From contig NZ_CP033580.1 in NCBI RefSeq assembly GCF_003722315.1, forward strand, positions 62,001-126,000: a stretch of DNA of 64,000 nucleotides, given 5' to 3'. Numbering within the stretch: the first letter of the stretch is position 1; each line of letters opens with the position of its first letter. The stretch comes from Thermoanaerobacter ethanolicus JW 200 (lineage in GTDB: Bacteria > Bacillota > Thermoanaerobacteria > Thermoanaerobacterales > Thermoanaerobacteraceae). The notes beneath the pieces are model-generated. The model saw only the letters and a program-made list of their open reading frames with translations. It did no database searches and was not told the DNA's origin. The position numbers were made by a program, and so were the translations under genes. Below are positions 8,641 through 16,754 of the stretch, piece after piece.

Positions 8641-8665
8641 TATTTGAGGGATTTTCACAAATCAT

Positions 8666-8911
8666 TCATTCTTCTATCAATTTATACATTTTGTAAGCCT
8701 CGTCTTTTAAAGCATGTTCCTTTACACCTATAACCTCTATTTTGACAATTTTATTTCCAAAGCTTATCTCTATTATATCATGTTCTTTTACTTCGTCACT
8801 AGCTTTTGCCTGCTTGCCATTTATAAAAACTAATCCTTTGTCACAGGCCTCTTTTGCAATCGTACGCCTTTTGATAAGCCTTGAAACTTTCAAAAACTTA
8901 TCAACTCTCAT
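8666..8911 (-). CDS. rqcP: S4-domain RNA-binding protein RqcP (YabO, Hsp15-like)
   Basis: An 81-aa protein made of one S4 domain (MRVDKFLKVSRLIKRRTIAKEAC and VFINGKQAKASDEVKEHDIIEI). RqcP/YabO binds the stalled 50S subunit with RqcH and supports alanine-tail synthesis during ribosome-associated quality control. It belongs to the mazG-hup-rqcP-yabP-yabQ order. Here it has been cut off from hup by a group II intron, and from yabP by an IS element and the spoIID-like gene. The ribosome site (GGGGGTG, about 11 nt before the ATG) lies in the 3' exon just behind the intron. Confidence 0.9.
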   Translation of the reverse strand: MRVDKFLKVSRLIKRRTIAKEACDKGLVFINGKQAKASDEVKEHDIIEISFGNKIVKIEVIGVKEHALKDEAYKMYKLIEE

Positions 8912-8936
8912 GTGCTTTTTACACCCCCATGCAAAA

Positions 8937-10848
8937 ATCGAGTAGGAGCTGAATAATTATTTTATTCAGCGTCCTCTCACACCACCGTACGTACCGTTCG
9001 GTATACGGCGGTTCATTAGGAATTGTGTACAATTAGATATCTTTGGGATAAACTCTTATAACCTATGCTTTCAAAGTATTTATTTGTAAGAGTCTTATTT
9101 AGGATTGGGCTATTGGATATTCTTAAGTCACCTTTCCTTGTATTGGCGTATTCCCAGGCTTTTTGTTCTTCTACTCCTAGTTTTACTAAGTTATCATGCT
9201 TCGTTTTTATCTTCTTCCATTGTTTCCATATACATGCCCTTAGTCTTCGCCTTATCCATTCGTCAAGGGTTTTCATTATGCTTTTCGCGTCTGCTAATCC
9301 AAAATAGTTGACCCATCCTGTTGTTATTTGATTTAGTCTTTTTATTCTGTTTTCCATGCTTATTCCCTTGTTCCGATTGGTTATTTCTCTTACTTTTTCC
9401 TTAAACCTTTTGATGGATTTTTCATGGATTCTTATTCTTACTTCGTTTTCTTTTGTATAGAATGAAAATCCAAGAAATTTTCTTCTCCATGGTCTATCTA
9501 CAGCACTTTTTGCTTCGTTGACTTTTAGTTTTAATTTGCTTTCTATGAACTTCTTTATGCTCTTCATTACTCTGTTTCCTGCAGACCTGCTTTTTACATA
9601 TATGTTGCAGTCATCTGCATATCGGCAGAATTTATGCCCTCGTTTCTCAAGTTCTTTGTCTAGTTCGTCCAACATTATGTTTGCTAATAGGGGACTTAAT
9701 GGCCCTCCTTGGGGTGTCCCTTCTTCTGTTGATACTTTGATTCCGTTTATCATTACTCCTGATTCTAGGTATCTTCGTATTAACTTTAGTACCCTTTTAT
9801 CTCCTATCCGCTTTTCTAGTTTGGACATTATTATGTCGTGGTTTACTCTGTCAAAGAACTTTTCTAAGTCCATATCTACAACCCACGTGTATCCTTCATT
9901 TATGTATGCTTCTGCGGCTTTTATTGCGTCTTTTGCACTGCGTCCTGGTCTGAATCCATAACTGCTATCTGAAAATGTATGGTTGTAGACTTTATTTAGT
10001 ATTTGGGCTATTGCTTGTTGTATTAGTCTGTCTAGTACTGTAGGTATTCCTAGTAGTCTTACTCCTCCATCTGGTTTGGGAATTTCTACTCTTCGCACTG
10101 GTTGTGGTTTGTATTTCCCCTCCAGCAGTTGTTGTTTTATGGTTGCCCAGTTTTCTTTGAGATACGGTAGAAGTTCATCTACTTCCATCCCATCGACTCC
10201 ATGGCTTCCTTTATTTGCAACAACGCGCTTGTATGCTGCTTCCATGTTCCTTCGTTCTACTATCATTTCAAGCATCTTGCTGGTATATCTTTGTACTTCG
10301 TTTCTTCCATCTTCCGACGCCGATGATATACTATGCACTTCCGTTGTCTTTTGAAATTCCATTTCTCTATTCAACGGATAGCCTCTTTGTTGAGTTGTCT
10401 GCAGTCTCTGCATATCTTTCGAGTCCATAAGATTTCCAAAACCTCCTAACGTTCGGTCCTTCCTTATCTATTCATGTCTAGATAAGTACTATGACCTCTG
10501 CTGACTTCTCAAGGTTCAGCCATACATCACTGCATGGGTTGTCACTTCAGATTTTACTTCCATGACTTATCCTTGAGACCTCCCCGGGTAAGAACGATAA
10601 CTTTCATCTCATATATCTGCCAGATTTACTGTATGGGATTCGGGTAGTGTTGGACTTCGTTTTGTTACGCAAACTCATCCACCCCAATTCAGCCTCTTAT
10701 CTGGTTCTTGTTCATCAGACCGAGATTTTGCCTTAAGCTTCCTTCAGATTCCACCTCACGATGGACACCCTTGCTCTTGGCTAGTGGTTCCCACTACCAA
10801 GCCCACAGCGGACTTTCACCGCCTAGCTATCGCCCATGCCGGGCGCAC
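8937..10848 (-). mobile_element. Group IIC intron inserted behind the hup terminator
   Basis: The reverse strand begins at 10848 with GTGCGCCCGGCATGGG, a typical group II 5' end. It carries about 420 nt of ribozyme domains I-III, a reverse transcriptase in domain IV (9016-10428), and domains V and VI at the 3' end. Domain V is recognisable by the stop-proximal GAACCGCCG...GTACGGTGGT pairing, and domain VI is a 9-bp hairpin with a 5-nt loop, followed by CTACTCGAT near 8937. The exact 3' end is uncertain by one or two bases. The intron starts 2 nt after a perfect 14-bp hairpin, which is the site preference of class IIC introns: insertion behind intrinsic terminators. Length is about 1.9 kb and the ORF is intact, so it may be mobile. 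Confidence 0.93.
9016..10428 (-). CDS. ltrA: Group II intron reverse transcriptase/maturase
   Basis: A 470-aa intron-encoded protein. An RT domain spans about residues 60-330, with KPDGGVRLLGIP (RT2), GFRPGRSAKDAI (RT3), VVDMDLEKFFDRVNH (RT4), GTPQGGPLSPLLANI (RT5) and the catalytic YADD at 270-273. The maturase (X) domain follows, ending in WVNYFGLADAKS and WIRRRLR. There is no C-terminal HNH endonuclease, consistent with class C introns, which use replication forks or single-stranded DNA rather than endonuclease-primed cleavage. The stop codon is followed immediately by domain V. The protein assists splicing and reverse splicing of its own intron. Confidence 0.95.
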   Translation of the reverse strand: MDSKDMQRLQTTQQRGYPLNREMEFQKTTEVHSISSASEDGRNEVQRYTSKMLEMIVERRNMEAAYKRVVANKGSHGVDGMEVDELLPYLKENWATIKQQLLEGKYKPQPVRRVEIPKPDGGVRLLGIPTVLDRLIQQAIAQILNKVYNHTFSDSSYGFRPGRSAKDAIKAAEAYINEGYTWVVDMDLEKFFDRVNHDIIMSKLEKRIGDKRVLKLIRRYLESGVMINGIKVSTEEGTPQGGPLSPLLANIMLDELDKELEKRGHKFCRYADDCNIYVKSRSAGNRVMKSIKKFIESKLKLKVNEAKSAVDRPWRRKFLGFSFYTKENEVRIRIHEKSIKRFKEKVREITNRNKGISMENRIKRLNQITTGWVNYFGLADAKSIMKTLDEWIRRRLRACIWKQWKKIKTKHDNLVKLGVEEQKAWEYANTRKGDLRISNSPILNKTLTNKYFESIGYKSLSQRYLIVHNS

Positions 10849-10850
10849 GT

Positions 10851-10883
10851 AAGAAAATCAGGTCATAAAGACCTGATTTTCTT
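10851..10883 (-). terminator. Terminator of hup and target motif of the group IIC intron
   Basis: A perfect 14-bp inverted repeat (10851-10864 with 10870-10883, loop of 5) overlaps the hup stop codon. On the reverse strand the downstream T-tract is interrupted after two bases by the intron. The 3' exon beyond the intron begins TTTTTGC, so the original site was probably this hairpin followed by AC and a T-run. Confidence 0.9.
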
Positions 10884-11157
10884 AAGAATTTACTAAATCC
10901 TTCAACGCTTTTCCTGCTTTGAAGATAGGAGCTTTTGAAGCAGGAATTGTTATTTCTTCTCTTGTCTGAGGATTTCTTCCTTTTCTTTCTGCTCTTTCTC
11001 TTACTTCAAATGTACCAAATCCTACTAATTGAACTTTGTCACCGTTTTTCAATGCTTCTTCTACTGCCTCGATGAAAGCATTCAATGCCTTTTCAGCATC
11101 CTTTTTTGTTAACTCACTTTTTTCTGCAATTTTCGCAACAAGATCTGCCTTATTCAC
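10882..11157 (-). CDS. hup: DNA-binding protein HU
   Basis: A 91-aa histone-like protein. The whole length matches the HU/IHF fold: [28 protein letters not shown] for the dimerising helices, then [28 protein letters not shown] for the beta arm, with the conserved RNPQT tip. HU compacts DNA and bends it during replication, repair and recombination. AGGAGG lies about 8 nt before the start. It sits between mazG and rqcP, as in many clostridia, but is now closed off by its own terminator and the intron. Confidence 0.96.
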   Translation of the reverse strand: MNKADLVAKIAEKSELTKKDAEKALNAFIEAVEEALKNGDKVQLVGFGTFEVRERAERKGRNPQTREEITIPASKAPIFKAGKALKDLVNS

Positions 11158-11235
11158 AACAATACCTCCTTAGTTTTAAATATGTTTTACTCTTATTTAT
11201 TCTTCACAAAATCGAAAAATCCTGCTAATATACGC

Positions 11236-12723
11236 TTATTTTTCATTTTTTTTATCAAATTTATTCATCTTTGCTTCATTCCATAGCTTATCCATGTCAT
11301 CTAATGTCATTTCATCCAATTTTTGTCCATTTTTTGCTGCAGTTTTTTCTATGTATTCAAATCGCTTTATAAATTTTTCCACTGTGTTGTGAGTTGCGCT
11401 TTCTGGTTCTACATCTAAAAATCTAGCTACATTTACCACTGCAAAAATTAAATCTCCAACTTCCTCAATAATCTTTTCTTTATCTTTCCCTTTATACACC
11501 TCCTTTAATTCTTCTAACTCCTCATAAACTTTAGAAATTGCATCCTCAACCCTCTCCCAATCAAAACCCACCTTTGCTGCTTTTTCCTGGACCTTATAAC
11601 TTCTGATAAGAGCAGGCATATGCTTTGGCACATCTTTTAAAACTTCCGTATAAGAATTTAAATCCTTCTCTTCTCTCTTCAACTCATCCCATTTTTCTAA
11701 TACGGCTTTAGAAGTTTTTAATTCTTCTGTCCCAAAAACGTGAGGATGCCTCCAAATCATCTTTTTGCATATGCCATCTACTACATCGCAAAAATTGAAT
11801 GTTCCCCTCTCCTTTGCAATTTGTGAATGGAATACAACTTGTAAAAGCACATCTCCTAACTCTTCTGCCATCTTATCCTCAGATTCTTTCTCAATCGCAT
11901 CAATTAACTCATAACTCTCTTCCACCAAATATTTTTCAAGGCTTTGATGAGTCTGCTCTTTATCCCATGGACATCCCTTTTCACTTCTTAAAATTCTCAT
12001 TATCTCTAAAAGGTCATATATGTCATACTTTTCTTGAAAAATTTTTTGAACAGGAGGAATATATAGCGAAGTAAGATAATCGATCCAATCAATTCTATCA
12101 ATCAGATAAAGTGGCATCGTTTCTATCACTTGTCTACCATTAATTCCTGCATTTTTTATTAAAGTTACAAGATAATTATCGCCATATATTTCTGACAGCT
12201 TTAATTTCGCTTCTGAAGCGACAAATTTATCATATATTTGCACTACTATATTATGGCATCTTTTATCCGGCTTTTGAGTATCTAAAGATAAAGCGTCGAT
12301 TATTTTCAACCCATAAATAGGGTCAATTTTTAAATCGCTTATAATTGCATCAATAAAAGAAACAGCTGGTATAACTTCTACTGATATATCGGCACAGTCT
12401 TTGCAAAAGTTTAATATGTACTCTACTGATTTTTCTGCAACATGGGGATGCCCCGGCACAGCATATACCACATTTCGATATTTTCTTGCTATATCTATTA
12501 TTTCCCGAGCAATATTTTCATAAACTTCCTCAAAAGTCATACTTTTTTCGTATATTTTATCAAAAGTTTCAAAAATAATTTCTTGCTCTTTAAGATATGA
12601 AACAATAGGATGTTTTTCGGTCCTCAAAAAGACTTTATCAGCTCTTTTCATCTTTTCCAATACTCCTACTGTAATAGTATCTGGTGAGCCCGGTCCTAAT
12701 CCTACAATAAATAGTTTATTCAC
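11236..12723 (-). CDS. mazG: Fused tetrapyrrole-methylase-like / MazG nucleotide pyrophosphohydrolase (YabN)
   Basis: A two-domain protein of 495 aa. Residues about 1-215 form a tetrapyrrole (corrin/porphyrin) methylase-like domain, with FIVGLGPGSPDTITVG and the VVYAVPGHPHVAEKSVEYIL loop. Residues about 235-490 contain two MazG blocks: CPWDKEQTHQSLEKYLVEESYELIDAI, with EELGDVLLQVVFH, and the degenerate repeat VYEELEELKEVY, with EEVGDLIFAVVN. The MazG part hydrolyses NTPs to NMP and PPi as house-cleaning; what the methylase half does is unknown. I moved the start to GTG 12723, where AGAGGTGG lies 5 nt upstream, instead of the more distal in-frame codon at 12753. This is the YabN architecture of Bacillus. 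Confidence 0.93.
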   Translation of the reverse strand: MNKLFIVGLGPGSPDTITVGVLEKMKRADKVFLRTEKHPIVSYLKEQEIIFETFDKIYEKSMTFEEVYENIAREIIDIARKYRNVVYAVPGHPHVAEKSVEYILNFCKDCADISVEVIPAVSFIDAIISDLKIDPIYGLKIIDALSLDTQKPDKRCHNIVVQIYDKFVASEAKLKLSEIYGDNYLVTLIKNAGINGRQVIETMPLYLIDRIDWIDYLTSLYIPPVQKIFQEKYDIYDLLEIMRILRSEKGCPWDKEQTHQSLEKYLVEESYELIDAIEKESEDKMAEELGDVLLQVVFHSQIAKERGTFNFCDVVDGICKKMIWRHPHVFGTEELKTSKAVLEKWDELKREEKDLNSYTEVLKDVPKHMPALIRSYKVQEKAAKVGFDWERVEDAISKVYEELEELKEVYKGKDKEKIIEEVGDLIFAVVNVARFLDVEPESATHNTVEKFIKRFEYIEKTAAKNGQKLDEMTLDDMDKLWNEAKMNKFDKKNEK

Positions 12724-12812
12724 AAAAACCACCTCTAACATTAAAATGTACAAATAATATTATATCACTTATCATAATTTTTATATAATTAAATTTACTC
12801 TGTACAAACCTG

Positions 12813-12841
12813 TTGAAAAAGTTGCCAAATTAAATTATAAT
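12813..12841 (+). promoter_or_regulatory. Promoter of the HTH-TPR gene
   Basis: TTGAAA (12813-12818), a 17-nt spacer and TATAAT (12836-12841) lie about 35 nt before the start codon, divergent from mazG. This is a near-consensus housekeeping promoter. Confidence 0.75.
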
Positions 12842-12875
12842 ATATTTTAGCATCTGCATTAAGGAGTGGTATTAC

Positions 12876-14186
12876 ATGGATATGGTAGAATTAGGCAAAA
12901 GAATCAGGGAAGAAAGAAAAAGGCAATTTTTAAAACAAGGAGATTTATCAGGGGATGAATTTTCAAAGGGCTATATAAGTCTTATAGAAAAAGGTAAGAT
13001 AAGCCCTTCCTTGAAAGCTTTAAATTTCATAGCTCAAAAGTTAAATAAGCCAGTTGTTTATTTTTTAGATGAGGATTATGTCGAAAAAGAAGAATTAAAA
13101 AAAGAACTTGCAAAATACAAAAATATTTTAGAAAAGTTCTTAACTGCTCAAAAAGCTTTTGATAACAAAAATTATGATGAAGCTATTAAATTATACATCG
13201 ATATTTTAGACAATGCAATAGATGAGTATTCAACAAATTTGATAAATTTTTACCTAGCCAAATCTTATTTTGCTATCAAAGACTATACAAAAGTTCTTGA
13301 AATTTTAGATAAAATATCTCCATATTTTGAAAAAAGCTCATTGACTGAAATTATAGTAGAAATGCATTACATGAAAGGATTGTGTTTGGGCAATCTGCAA
13401 AAATTTCAATCATCATTGGAAAATTATTTAAAAGCTTTAGATGGTTTTGAAAAATACTCTTTAAAACACACACAGTTGAAATCCCGCATACTTTATAGTA
13501 TAGCAAATTTATACAGTAAAATGGGAGAATTTATTAAAGCAAGAGATTATTATATGAAATGCCTTGAATATTCTACTCAAATTAAAGCAGTAGATTTTAT
13601 TGCTTTGTCAAATAATGGACTAGGACTTGTAAATCACGAGCTTAAACAATATAAGGATGCTTTAAAATATATAAGGCGTGCTATTCTGATAAGTAAAACC
13701 CTAAACTTAAAAGAAGATATTGCTAATGAATACAATTATTTAGGTTTTGTATATACAGATTTAAAAAAGTATGATATTGCAGAAAAATATTTTGTAAAGA
13801 GCTATTCGATGTATAAAGATTTAGGAAATGAAAGAGGAATGGCATACAATCTCACAGAAATCGGAAGAATTTACTATTTAAAAGAAGATTATCCCAAAGC
13901 ATTAGAATATTTAAATCAATCTTTAGAAATCGTAACAAAACTAGGAGAAGAAGAAGAAATGGGTAGAATTTATACAATATTAGGAAATTTACATTTAAAA
14001 CAAGGCCAGTTCGAATTAAGTGAAAAAGAACTTTTAAAATCTGTAGAAATACTCAAAACCCTTGGCCTTAAAAAGGACTTGTCCGAAGCCTATAAAGGAT
14101 TGGGAAATCTGTATATTGCCCTAAATAATCCAGAAGAAGCTAAAAAATATTTTAATCAATCAATAGAGCTGTTATATGAAAATTAA
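12876..14186 (+). CDS. XRE-family HTH regulator with tetratricopeptide repeats
   Basis: A 436-aa protein. Residues about 6-62 form a Cro/C1-type helix-turn-helix (GKRIREERKRQ...GYISLIEKGKISPSLKALNFIA). The rest is a run of at least seven TPR units (for example LKSRILYSIANLYSKMGEFIKARDYY and EMGRIYTILGNLHLKQGQFELSEKEL). This layout is shared by Rap/PlcR/PrgX-like peptide-sensing regulators and by many uncharacterised clostridial regulators. No secreted signalling peptide gene is visible next to it. It is followed after 18 nt by an MFS transporter on the same strand, so it may control export of a small molecule; that is inference from context. Confidence 0.85.
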   Translation: MDMVELGKRIREERKRQFLKQGDLSGDEFSKGYISLIEKGKISPSLKALNFIAQKLNKPVVYFLDEDYVEKEELKKELAKYKNILEKFLTAQKAFDNKNYDEAIKLYIDILDNAIDEYSTNLINFYLAKSYFAIKDYTKVLEILDKISPYFEKSSLTEIIVEMHYMKGLCLGNLQKFQSSLENYLKALDGFEKYSLKHTQLKSRILYSIANLYSKMGEFIKARDYYMKCLEYSTQIKAVDFIALSNNGLGLVNHELKQYKDALKYIRRAILISKTLNLKEDIANEYNYLGFVYTDLKKYDIAEKYFVKSYSMYKDLGNERGMAYNLTEIGRIYYLKEDYPKALEYLNQSLEIVTKLGEEEEMGRIYTILGNLHLKQGQFELSEKELLKSVEILKTLGLKKDLSEAYKGLGNLYIALNNPEEAKKYFNQSIELLYEN

Positions 14187-14204
14187 TAGCAAGGAGAAAA
14201 ATAA

Positions 14205-15437
14205 ATGAATACAGTGGAAAAATTAGAATATTCTTTTCCTGCTCTTAAACACAGAAATTTTAGGCTCTTCTGGTTTGGACAAATGATTTCCCTTATAGGC
14301 ACATGGATGCAAAATATAGGCCAAGGTTGGCTAGTTCTTAAACTGACAAATTCGTCTTTTTTATTGGGGCTAGTAAGTGCTGTTCAGTTTTTACCTGTGA
14401 TGCTTTTTTCTCTATTCGCAGGCGTTGTAATAGATAGATTCCCAAAGAGAAAACTAATTTTATTTACACAGTCAAGTTTTGCAATTTCTGCCTTTATCTT
14501 GGCCACTTTGACTGCTTTAAAGATAATAAATTATTGGGAAATCTTGGCTTTGGCTTTGTTTAATGGCTTTTTGAATACAATAGATATGCCAGCAAGGCAA
14601 TCTTTCATCATTGACTTAGTGGGCAAAAAAGATTTAATGAATGCCATTGCTTTAAACTCTGCAGTGTTTAACGCAGCAAGAATAGTAGGACCAGCAATTG
14701 CAGGAATATTAATTGGCAAATTAGGATATGCTGTATGTTTTTATTTAAATTCTGCAAGCTTTATTGCTGTAATAATAGGACTCATATTAATTACCGTAGA
14801 AGGAAAAACGCCAAAAACTAATGATGTCAAAGCAAAGATTTTTGATGACTTAAAGGACGGGTTAATATACATCAAAAATACTCCAATTATACTCACCACG
14901 ATACTCATGATTGCAATTTTAAGCACTTTCTCAATGAATTTCAATGTATTAGTTCCCGTTTTTACTAAAGATGTACTTCACAGAGAAGCTACTGGTTATG
15001 GTATGCTTATGTCAGCAATGGGAACAGGAGCACTAATTGGAGCATTGGTACTGGCTTCAATAAGCAGAAGAGGAGTAAAACCCGTTTATTTGTTTGGCGG
15101 TGGCATAGGTCTTGGAATTTTTCAAATCCTCATAGGAATACAGAGTAATTATCTATTAACAGCTTTACTTTTAGCTTTAGCAGGGTGGTCTATGATAACT
15201 TTTAGTTCCTCCGCAAACACTACTATACAAATTAACTCTGCAGATGAATTCAGAGGAAGAGTAATGAGTGTTTATTCTTTGGTTTTTGGTGGAGTAACTC
15301 CTATAGGCTCATTGTATGCTGGTACATTATCTCAAAAGTTTGGCTCCCACATAACTTTTATAGTAAGTGGAATAATCGCCCTTTCGTATACACTTTATGT
15401 CTTAGTGTTTCAATATAAAAAAGTGTATAAAGTATAA
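14205..15437 (+). CDS. Major facilitator superfamily exporter (MFS_3/EntS-like)
   Basis: A 410-aa integral membrane protein with about 12 hydrophobic segments. It begins with the PALKHRNFRLFWFGQMISLIGTWMQNIGQGWLV signature of the EntS/MFS_3 group and has a VIDRFPKRKLI loop (motif A) after TM2. Members export siderophores, macrolides or other small molecules by proton antiport. Cotranscription with the upstream HTH-TPR regulator is likely: AAGGAG ribosome site, 18-nt gap. No substrate can be named. Confidence 0.88.
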   Translation: MNTVEKLEYSFPALKHRNFRLFWFGQMISLIGTWMQNIGQGWLVLKLTNSSFLLGLVSAVQFLPVMLFSLFAGVVIDRFPKRKLILFTQSSFAISAFILATLTALKIINYWEILALALFNGFLNTIDMPARQSFIIDLVGKKDLMNAIALNSAVFNAARIVGPAIAGILIGKLGYAVCFYLNSASFIAVIIGLILITVEGKTPKTNDVKAKIFDDLKDGLIYIKNTPIILTTILMIAILSTFSMNFNVLVPVFTKDVLHREATGYGMLMSAMGTGALIGALVLASISRRGVKPVYLFGGGIGLGIFQILIGIQSNYLLTALLLALAGWSMITFSSSANTTIQINSADEFRGRVMSVYSLVFGGVTPIGSLYAGTLSQKFGSHITFIVSGIIALSYTLYVLVFQYKKVYKV

Positions 15438-15461
15438 TGTTTTTCCCATTCTAATTTTTTT

Positions 15462-16685
15462 CTACTCTTCCTCATATATCCTTTTTGCCTCTTTAAATAT
15501 TTCAATAGCCCTTGGAAGAAGCCCATTGACATAAGCAATTAAAATTCCATAATTTACGATAGGTATTTTTTTCTCTTTAGCGTAAGAAATCCTATAAAGC
15601 ATCTCTCTTCTATTTAGCATACAAGCTCCACAATGAACAATTAAACTGTAAGATTCCAAATCCGCAGGAAATGTCATACCACTAGACCAGCTAAATTGCA
15701 AATTCTTTCCTGTTTTTTGTCTTAGCCAACGAGGTATTTTAACTGTTCCTATATCATCTTCTTGTCTGTGGTGGGTACACCCTTCTGCAATTAAAACTTT
15801 ATCGCCCTCCTTTAATTTTTCGATAACTCTTACCCCTTTTACAAGCTCCTCTAAATCTCCTTTATATCGGGCAAAAAGTATTGAAAATGAAGTGAGAGGT
15901 ATGTCAGGAGGAACAATAGCACCAACCTTATTAAAAACTTGTGAATCTGTAATAACTAAAGAAGGCTTATTATTTATGCTTTTTAATGCTTTGTCCAATT
16001 CTGTATCTTTTACTACTAGTGCTATACCGCCAGTGTCAAGAATGTCCCTTATAGTTTGTTGCTGGGGAAGTATAAGCCTCCCCTTTGGAGCTGCTTTATC
16101 AATAGGCACAACTAAAATCACTAAATCACCAGTTTTTATCAAATCCCCTACCAATTTTATACTATCATCGCTTGGTGCTTTTTTTATTATCATCATTTTG
16201 AGTTCTTCTATTCCTTCTTTGTTTCTAGCAGAAACTTCTATCAGTTTTAGATTTAATCTTTTTTCCCATTCTTTTTTTTGTAATTGTGAATAATTTGACA
16301 AATCTTTTTTATTAATAACCCCTACAACTGGGATGTTTTTCTCCGTTATTATCTGTAAAATCTTTTCCTCAAATTCTGTAACTCCTTCTGTACCATCAAT
16401 CACAAGAATAGCGAGGTCTGTTTTATTTAGAACTTCATAGGTCTTTTTTACTCTCAGCTCTCCAAGAGGCCCTACATCATCTAATCCTGCAGTATCAATA
16501 ATTACCACTGGTCCGATTGGAAGTATCTCCATAGCTTTTGAGACAGGGTCAGTAGTAGTGCCTGCAATATCAGACACAAGAGCCACTTCTTGATTTGTTA
16601 AAGCATTAATGAGACTTGATTTTCCCGCATTTCTTCTACCGAAAAGCGCAATATGAAGTCTAGATGAGGTAGGCGTAGTATTCAT
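15462..16685 (-). CDS. hydF: [FeFe]-hydrogenase maturation GTPase HydF
   Basis: A 407-aa protein. The N-terminal GTPase domain (about 1-170) has GRRNAGKSS (Walker A), DIAGTTTDP, DTAGLDD and NKKD. A dimerisation domain (about 180-260) and the C-terminal cluster domain follow, with C303, H305 (CTHH), C352 and C355 (HCGAC), the ligands of the [4Fe-4S] cluster on which the 2Fe subcluster made by HydE and HydG is assembled before transfer to HydA. I used ATG 16685, preceded by GGGAGA, rather than the longer 423-codon frame. hydE and hydG are not in the window. It points to a hydrogen-producing anaerobe. Confidence 0.95.
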   Translation of the reverse strand: MNTTPTSSRLHIALFGRRNAGKSSLINALTNQEVALVSDIAGTTTDPVSKAMEILPIGPVVIIDTAGLDDVGPLGELRVKKTYEVLNKTDLAILVIDGTEGVTEFEEKILQIITEKNIPVVGVINKKDLSNYSQLQKKEWEKRLNLKLIEVSARNKEGIEELKMMIIKKAPSDDSIKLVGDLIKTGDLVILVVPIDKAAPKGRLILPQQQTIRDILDTGGIALVVKDTELDKALKSINNKPSLVITDSQVFNKVGAIVPPDIPLTSFSILFARYKGDLEELVKGVRVIEKLKEGDKVLIAEGCTHHRQEDDIGTVKIPRWLRQKTGKNLQFSWSSGMTFPADLESYSLIVHCGACMLNRREMLYRISYAKEKKIPIVNYGILIAYVNGLLPRAIEIFKEAKRIYEEE

Positions 16686-16754
16686 ATTTAAATCTCCCTT
16701 CATAAAAAATAACCTATATAATGAATAATACAAATCAGGGAGTTTGTCAATAAT

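Noticed and set aside
9518-9961. A 147-codon forward frame opposite the intron reverse transcriptase
   Set aside because: The reverse strand has all RT motifs in order; the forward frame is a shadow with no recognisable domain.
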